DNA of 64,000 bases from Lachnospiraceae bacterium (lineage in GTDB: Bacteria > Bacillota > Clostridia > Lachnospirales > Lachnospiraceae), in NCBI GenBank assembly GCA_910575275.1, contig CAJTEE010000004.1:167703-231702 (forward strand), in the 5' to 3' direction. Under the pieces are notes generated by a model. It was not told the DNA's origin and ran no database searches. It saw only the letters and a list, made by a program, of their open reading frames with translations. Below are positions 59,580-64,000 of this stretch, piece by piece (position 1 is the stretch's first letter; every line of letters begins with the position of its first letter). Position numbers and translations under genes: made by a program.

Positions 59580-61424
59580 ATGCATTCTTTTTTTCCGCAT
59601 TCTGCGCCCCGCCGGCTGCGGGCTGTTTTTTTCTTATCCCTGACCGTGCTGTCACTTATTTTATGCTCCTGCGGCCGGGAAAGGCTTGACGCCTCCGATA
59701 CCGGCGGACAAACCGGTGAATTTTATACATCCGATCGGGCGGCGCTGCCTCAGACAGCCTCCCAGACGGCTTTTTCTGATTTCTGTACCCGCGTCTTTAA
59801 GGAGGAGATGGAGGAAGCCCCGACTCTTGATCTGCATTTTTCCCTCCTGCATCCGGAACGCTACGGCATCGAAACGGAGGAGGTAAGTCTGGGCACGGTG
59901 AGTCTTTCCGGCCTGATTGCCGCAGGCGAAGACCGAAAGTCCCTGCGGGAGGAGCTTCTGCAGTTTCGCCCGGAGGAGCTTGAGAAACGGCAGCAGATCC
60001 TTTTTGATGCACTTTTAGAGGCTCTTGACGCCTCCCTCCTCGGAGAAGGGCTTGAGCTCTATGAGCAGCCCCTCGCCCCGACCATAGGCGTACAGGCGCA
60101 GCTCCCGATCCTTCTGGCCGAATACGCCTTTACCTCCCAAAAGGATGTGGAGGACTATCTTGCGCTGCTCTCCCAGATTGACGGCTATTACGAACAGATC
60201 CTGGAATTCGAGCGTCAGAAGGCCGACGCCGGGCTCGCCCCTTCCGATGCCTCCATTGATGCAATCATCGCTTCCTGTGAGAGCTATCTGATCGACCCCG
60301 AAGAAAACTTTCTGACCGAGACCTTTGAAGCCCGGCTGGAGCGCCTTTCAGGCACGGAGACGGTCTCCGAGGGGCTAAAAAGCTCGCTCCGCGGCCGGCA
60401 TCTTGCGGCGATTCGCGAGCACTTCCTCCCCGCCTACGAAAATCTGATCTCGGGCATGACCGCCTTAAAAGGACGCGGGATCCGCGACGGCGGGCTCTGT
60501 CAGCTTGCAGACGGCAAAAAATATTATGAATACCTGTTAAGGAGCGGGCCAGGTCTCTCCTACTCGGTCCCGGAGCTGAAGAAAGCGCTGGAAGCGCAGA
60601 TGGAGGAGGATCTGTCCGCCATCTCCCGGCTTTTTTCCGAGAATCCGTCTCTTGACGGAAGGGATTCCGACTTTTCCCTGTCTGACCCACAGCAGATTCT
60701 CGACAACCTCAGAGTGCAGATGGCAGGTGAATTTCCGGCGAGCCCGGACTGCAGCTATGAGATCCGCTATGTCCCCAAATACCTAGAGGATTCCTTAAGC
60801 CCTGCCTTCTATTTGACCGCCCCCTCGGATGACCTGAACCAGAATGTGATCTACATAAACGGCGCTTATTCCGACGGACTCTATACCACACTGGCCCACG
60901 AGGGCTTCCCCGGCCATCTCTACCAGACCGTCTATGCCCGGTCGCATGCCGTGCATCCTCTGGAGACTGTCTTAAGCTGTTCCGGTGCAAACGAGGGCTG
61001 GGCGACCTATGTGGAAAACTGCGCCTGCCTGTTTGACAATGGACTTTCAGACGGCGTGGGCGAGTATCGTGCCAGGGCGCGCTCCTTTTCTCTCTGTGTC
61101 CACGGCCTTTTAGACATCGGCATCAATTATGAAGGCTGGACCCTGGAGCAGGCAAAGGAATTTATTACCGCGTATTTTCAGGCTGACGATGCGGTTGTAC
61201 AGGAGCTCTGGCAGACCATGATCGACAACCCTACGAATTACCTGGAATACTGCGGCGGCTACGTGGAGATTATGGAGATGCGCCGGATGGCCGAGTTACA
61301 GCTTGGAGACCGCTTTTCCCCTCTGGAATTTCATCGCTTCCTTTTGGATCTCGGGCCTCTCCCCTTCCCGGTCATACGGAAGTATTTTTCGGAATGGCTG
61401 GATTACTGTTCACTCCATGACTAA
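59580..61424 (+). CDS. DUF885 lipoprotein (putative metallo-carboxypeptidase-like)
   Basis: A 614-residue exported protein. A lipoprotein signal ends in LILCSC, then a roughly 35-residue linker. The DUF885 domain fills the rest; its zinc motif is LAHEGFPGHLYQ (HExxxGH), with a likely third ligand in SCSGANEGWATYVE, and an MEMRRMAELQLGDRF tail. DUF885 proteins resemble M32-like helical metallopeptidases. Start ATG 59580 has AAAGGAG 7 nt upstream; the ATG at 59553 does not. Its stop lies inside the first hairpin of the following repeat. Confidence 0.9.
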   Translation: MHSFFPHSAPRRLRAVFFLSLTVLSLILCSCGRERLDASDTGGQTGEFYTSDRAALPQTASQTAFSDFCTRVFKEEMEEAPTLDLHFSLLHPERYGIETEEVSLGTVSLSGLIAAGEDRKSLREELLQFRPEELEKRQQILFDALLEALDASLLGEGLELYEQPLAPTIGVQAQLPILLAEYAFTSQKDVEDYLALLSQIDGYYEQILEFERQKADAGLAPSDASIDAIIASCESYLIDPEENFLTETFEARLERLSGTETVSEGLKSSLRGRHLAAIREHFLPAYENLISGMTALKGRGIRDGGLCQLADGKKYYEYLLRSGPGLSYSVPELKKALEAQMEEDLSAISRLFSENPSLDGRDSDFSLSDPQQILDNLRVQMAGEFPASPDCSYEIRYVPKYLEDSLSPAFYLTAPSDDLNQNVIYINGAYSDGLYTTLAHEGFPGHLYQTVYARSHAVHPLETVLSCSGANEGWATYVENCACLFDNGLSDGVGEYRARARSFSLCVHGLLDIGINYEGWTLEQAKEFITAYFQADDAVVQELWQTMIDNPTNYLEYCGGYVEIMEMRRMAELQLGDRFSPLEFHRFLLDLGPLPFPVIRKYFSEWLDYCSLHD

Positions 61425-61545
61425 TCACTCCGCTGATTAGTCATGAGCCGATACCGTTATGGAGCCAAAGCATATGCCCCATCGCCGCAGGCGATTTCAA
61501 ATGGGCATATGCTGTTACGTTCACAGGGAACCTGTGAACAGTAAC
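61416..61545. repeat. Triple-hairpin intergenic repeat
   Basis: Three successive palindromes: CATGACTAATCA (61416-61427) with its complement 61434-61445; AGCATATGCCC (61469-61479) with 61503-61513, enclosing an inner ATCGCC/GGCGAT pair; and GTTACGTTCACAGG (61514-61527) with 61531-61545. No T tracts follow, so this is not a plain terminator, though it may end the DUF885 transcript. REP-like repeat is the best description; the 317-bp gap continues with a promoter and leader hairpin for the nitroreductase. Confidence 0.6.
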
Positions 61546-61584
61546 ATAGCTGGCGGCCGCATAGGCGCAGTCTGTTTCGCGCTC

Positions 61585-61613
61585 TGGACAAATCGTGAAA
61601 ATTTGCTTATAAT
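61585..61613 (+). promoter_or_regulatory. Promoter of the nitroreductase gene
   Basis: TGGACA (61585-61590), 17 bp, TATAAT (61608-61613), a near-consensus promoter giving a leader of about 122 nt. Confidence 0.85.
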
Positions 61614-61673
61614 AATGGAAAGAAGACTTCCATGAATTCTGCCCGTAACCGAAAGGGACCGAATCCATAGGGT

Positions 61674-61712
61674 ACTCTCGGAAACCCTTTGTGCCCAAAT
61701 GTTTCCGAGAGT
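61674..61712 (+). promoter_or_regulatory. Perfect stem-loop in the nitroreductase leader
   Basis: A 12-bp perfect stem, ACTCTCGGAAAC (61674-61685) with GTTTCCGAGAGT (61701-61712), closes a 15-nt loop. It ends 30 bp before the ATG and 15 bp before the GGGGGA ribosome site, with no T tract after it. This may be a regulatory leader structure or operator DNA. Confidence 0.55.
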
Positions 61713-61741
61713 GCTCCCATACAAAAAGGGGGAGAATGCAC

Positions 61742-62263
61742 ATGAACGAGGTATTAAACAATATCCTGACCCGCCGGAGCATCCGTAAATTCACCGAAAC
61801 GCCCATCCCAAAGGAGCTTTTGAAGGAGCTTGTGGATGCGGCCCTTCATGCACCCAGCGGAATGGGCCGGCAGACCTGGAAATTTACCGTGATTACGAAT
61901 AAGGCCCTTCTGGCCCGTCTTACATCTGCCATTGAAAAAGAGCTGAACCGCCCCGGCTACGACATGTATCGGCCGGCCGCCGTCATCATGCCCTCCAATG
62001 AGCGGGACAGCCGCTTTGGCAGGGAGGATAACGCCTGTGCGCTGGAAAATATCTTTTTGGCCGCCCATGCCCGCGGCATCGGCTCCGTTTGGATCAACCA
62101 ACTTCAAAACATCTGCGATGTGCCGGAGATCCGGGCCGTGTTAAATGATCTCGGCGTCCCGGCTGATCATGTCGTCTACGGGATGGCCGCCCTCGGATAT
62201 CCAGACCCGAACACCCCGATTCAGCCAAAGGAGCGGATCGGAACGGTTGCTTTCGTAGAGTGA
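61742..62263 (+). CDS. Nitroreductase-family flavoprotein
   Basis: A 173-residue nitroreductase, start ATG 61742 behind GGGGGAGA. Flavin-contact motifs are ILTRRSIRKFTE near the N-terminus, ALHAPSGMGRQTWKF, and IGSVWINQL, with the ending GYPDPNTPIQPKERI. These small dimeric FMN enzymes reduce quinones, nitro groups or other acceptors with NAD(P)H. Relatives of this length in Clostridia lack firm substrates. The gene is single with its own promoter, structured leader and terminator. Confidence 0.94.
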   Translation: MNEVLNNILTRRSIRKFTETPIPKELLKELVDAALHAPSGMGRQTWKFTVITNKALLARLTSAIEKELNRPGYDMYRPAAVIMPSNERDSRFGREDNACALENIFLAAHARGIGSVWINQLQNICDVPEIRAVLNDLGVPADHVVYGMAALGYPDPNTPIQPKERIGTVAFVE

Positions 62264-62276
62264 CATTGGGAAGATA

Positions 62277-62323
62277 AAAAGGCAGCCCGACGGATCCGCT
62301 TGGGATACCATCGGGCTGCTTTT
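62277..62323. terminator. Bidirectional terminator between the nitroreductase gene and the phosphofructokinase gene
   Basis: A 9-bp stem, GCAGCCCGA (62282-62290) with TCGGGCTGC (62311-62319), is flanked by AAAAG on the left and TTTTA on the right, so both strands give a T tract after the stem. Confidence 0.85.
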
Positions 62324-62398
62324 ATCCTGTTTATAAGGGCTGCTGTTTCCGTTCCATATTATGAATGCAGCCAAGCGCAGCCGCGGGAAAGCCAACGG

Positions 62399-63637
62399 TT
62401 ACCACTTGTCACAGTGGTACAGATGTCTCGGGATCCCATCCACCATGATCGGCGGGACATCTCCCTGGATCAGAGGCTTGACATAGCTGATAAATTCCTC
62501 CGTCACATAATCCCCGGATTCATTGATCCATTTTCTCGGCACAACCTTCTCTACGTTCGACACCTTATGCACATTCCGCAGGCTCGTTGTACACTGGTAC
62601 GGATCGTCGGAAAGGCGCTCTAAGATCACCATCTCGCCGGTGTCGCCCTCATCGGCCGCCTTGACCGCGGCACCGCCTACCTGGAACGCTTCTATGATAT
62701 CAATCCGCGAGCTTAAATGGGACGCCGCTCTCTGGAGCGTGGAAAGCTCGATCCCTCTGGTCTTGCAGCCGATCTCGTTTGCGATCCTGCAGGCCAGGTA
62801 ATTGGCCGTTCCGCTTAACTGCTTATGGCCGAATGCATCCACATAATCGACTCCGTCCGTCAGCTCGCATACATAGCGTCCATCCTGTAAGCGGATCCCC
62901 TCGGAGACCGCTACGACGACGGACTGCTTCTTTTTAAGGAGCTCCTTTGTCTTCTCCACAAATTTCTCCACATCAAAGGCCAGCTCCGGCAAATAAATCA
63001 GATCCGGGCCCTCGCAGTCCTCGCCTCTGGCAAGCGCCGTCGCCCCGGTCAGCCAGCCGGCATTCCGGCCCATGACCTCGATGATTGTGACGAGCCCCTT
63101 GCCGTATTCCAGCGCATTGCTGTCACGGATGATCTCCTTTGTGGAGGTCCCGATATACTTGGCGGCGCTTCCGTAGCCCGGCGTGTGATCCGTCAGCGCA
63201 AGATCGTTGTCGATCGTCTTCGGGACACCGATAAACTTGGTGGAATGTCCCTTTACAATCGCGTAGTCCGAAAGCTTCTTGATCGTATCCATGGAATCGT
63301 TGCCGCCGATATAAATAAAGCACTCGATCTCCAGCTTATCCAGAATCGAAAAAATCCTCTCAAACGTTTCTGGATCCTCGTGTATCTCCGGAAGCTTGTA
63401 CCGGCAGGAACCAAGATATGCGGCCGGCGTCCTCTTTAAAAGCTCCACGTCCAGATCATTGCGGATGTGCTCCGACAGATCCACATACTGCTCATCCATC
63501 AGCCCTTGGATTCCGTGCAGCATTCCGTATACTTTCTTTGCACCTCTGTCAATCGCTGTCCTGTAAACCCCCGCAAGGCTGGAGTTAATCGCTGAGGTCG
63601 GGCCTCCTGACTGCCCGACAATCACATTCCCATTCAT
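62399..63637 (-). CDS. pfp: 6-Phosphofructokinase, pyrophosphate-dependent type
   Basis: A 412-residue phosphofructokinase. Starts IVGQSGGPTSAINSSLAG; nucleotide/PPi site IYIGGNDSMDT has Asp where ATP enzymes have Gly, and the catalytic loop is GVPKTIDNDL with Lys instead of the Gly of PGTIDND. Both point to pyrophosphate as donor. Fructose-6-phosphate residues lie in VMGRNAGWLTG. Length also fits the PPi-type group II enzymes. Start ATG 63635-63637 with AAAGGGG upstream. It lies 44 bp after a MarR regulator gene and may be cotranscribed with it. Confidence 0.93.
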   Translation of the reverse strand: MNGNVIVGQSGGPTSAINSSLAGVYRTAIDRGAKKVYGMLHGIQGLMDEQYVDLSEHIRNDLDVELLKRTPAAYLGSCRYKLPEIHEDPETFERIFSILDKLEIECFIYIGGNDSMDTIKKLSDYAIVKGHSTKFIGVPKTIDNDLALTDHTPGYGSAAKYIGTSTKEIIRDSNALEYGKGLVTIIEVMGRNAGWLTGATALARGEDCEGPDLIYLPELAFDVEKFVEKTKELLKKKQSVVVAVSEGIRLQDGRYVCELTDGVDYVDAFGHKQLSGTANYLACRIANEIGCKTRGIELSTLQRAASHLSSRIDIIEAFQVGGAAVKAADEGDTGEMVILERLSDDPYQCTTSLRNVHKVSNVEKVVPRKWINESGDYVTEEFISYVKPLIQGDVPPIMVDGIPRHLYHCDKW

Positions 63638-63681
63638 GTGATGTTGCCCCTTTCATTCATTTTTTTACTACTATACGACAT

Positions 63682-64000
63682 TTATTTCCGATTTTCAAGC
63701 AGATCGGTATTTTCTTTTTCCTTCATTCGAAACCATTTATCAAGCTTGGCGAGCGCCCGGATCAAAAGCCGCAGTTCGTTCTTTTCCATGCCCTCCACAA
63801 TCGCTTTGATTAATTCGCTGTGAAACTGCGCATGGTGTTCATAGGCTTTTTTTCCTTTTTCCGAAAGAGAGATATAAACGACCCGCCTGTCCTCCTGCCC
63901 CCGCTGCCGAACCACATAGCCTTTTTTTACCAGGCTGTTCATGGCAATCGTCAGCGTACCCACCGTCACGGACAGTTCCCTGGCGATCGAAGTCATATTT
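63682..64000 (-). CDS. MarR-family regulator, 5' part outside the window
   Basis: The frame is open to the end of the window; about 106 residues are seen. They include the recognition region MTSIARELSVTVGTLTIAMNSLVKKGYVVRQ in pieces and the wing EDRRVVYISLSEKGKKAYEHHAQFH in pieces, then a dimerisation helix. A full MarR protein has about 40-45 more residues at the N-terminus, so the ATG at 63996 is internal. Possibly controls fatty acid synthesis as FabT-like regulators do, but this cannot be decided here. Confidence 0.88.
   Translation of the reverse strand, partial: NMTSIARELSVTVGTLTIAMNSLVKKGYVVRQRGQEDRRVVYISLSEKGKKAYEHHAQFHSELIKAIVEGMEKNELRLLIRALAKLDKWFRMKEKENTDLLENRK

Overview
The window looks like a chromosomal stretch of a low-to-moderate GC Clostridia genome, most likely a gut Lachnospiraceae relative. 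The pointers are the glgC-glgD-spoVG block, MecA, a class B sortase, VanW-type and DUF4080 radical SAM proteins, a pyrophosphate-type phosphofructokinase, meso-diaminopimelate dehydrogenase and Gram-positive style promoters and Shine-Dalgarno sites. The species is inference. About 63 protein genes are supported, most on the minus strand in long, tightly packed runs. No rRNA, tRNA, CRISPR array or prophage was seen.

Layout. 1-659: 3' part of a SIMPL-domain protein. 703-3413: glycogen synthesis (glgC, glgD) and spoVG. 3759-11715: a catabolic island with a three-part TRAP transporter, a sugar-phosphate-isomerase-like barrel, an SDR, a zinc MDR dehydrogenase, an enolase-superfamily dehydratase and a GntR regulator. 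A TGATATATCA-type operator recurs at its three promoters. 11822-12023: a GC-rich palindromic repeat. 12058-17149: a NERD-like membrane protein, asnS and a YhaO/YhaN (SbcDC-like) nuclease pair. 17192-25797: a chain of ten minus-strand genes, many overlapping by 4-8 bp (sua5, dCMP deaminase, radical SAM, exonuclease, small membrane protein, VanW protein, AIR-synthase-like protein, Lrp regulator, aminotransferase, trmL).

25977-31175: an FMN riboswitch drives ribU plus a creatininase-family hydrolase; then a DMT exporter and two cell-wall proteins (amidase, GH18-like). 31286-33599: a Ser/Thr kinase fused to a MinD-like ATPase domain, a second degenerate P-loop protein and a small protein; the kinase appears to start at AUC. 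33866-45125: mecA, a DUF1858 protein, a cold-shock protein with a structured leader, malQ with a CdaR-like regulator, YjjG-like phosphatase, two MBL-fold hydrolases, a chemoreceptor, a LysR relic, an HD-GYP response regulator and sortase B.

45154-54869: a minus-strand run holding a radical SAM protein with unusual CX4CX2C spacing, a MoxR AAA+ ATPase, a VWA protein, an LRR protein, two MATE transporters, a lone HPt protein, ddh and an ATC-hydrolase-family protein. 54891-55056: a MITE-like element that supplies the stop codon of rsmA. 55042-59357: metG-traX-tatD-rsmA operon. 59580-64000: a DUF885 lipoprotein, a triple-hairpin repeat, a nitroreductase with a structured leader, PPi-type phosphofructokinase and a truncated MarR regulator.

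The best candidates for undescribed biology are the kinase/ATPase operon (31286-33599), the LRR-VWA-MoxR-radical SAM operon (45154-49897), the FMN-riboswitch creatininase (25977-27706) and the GntR-controlled acid-sugar island (3759-11795).
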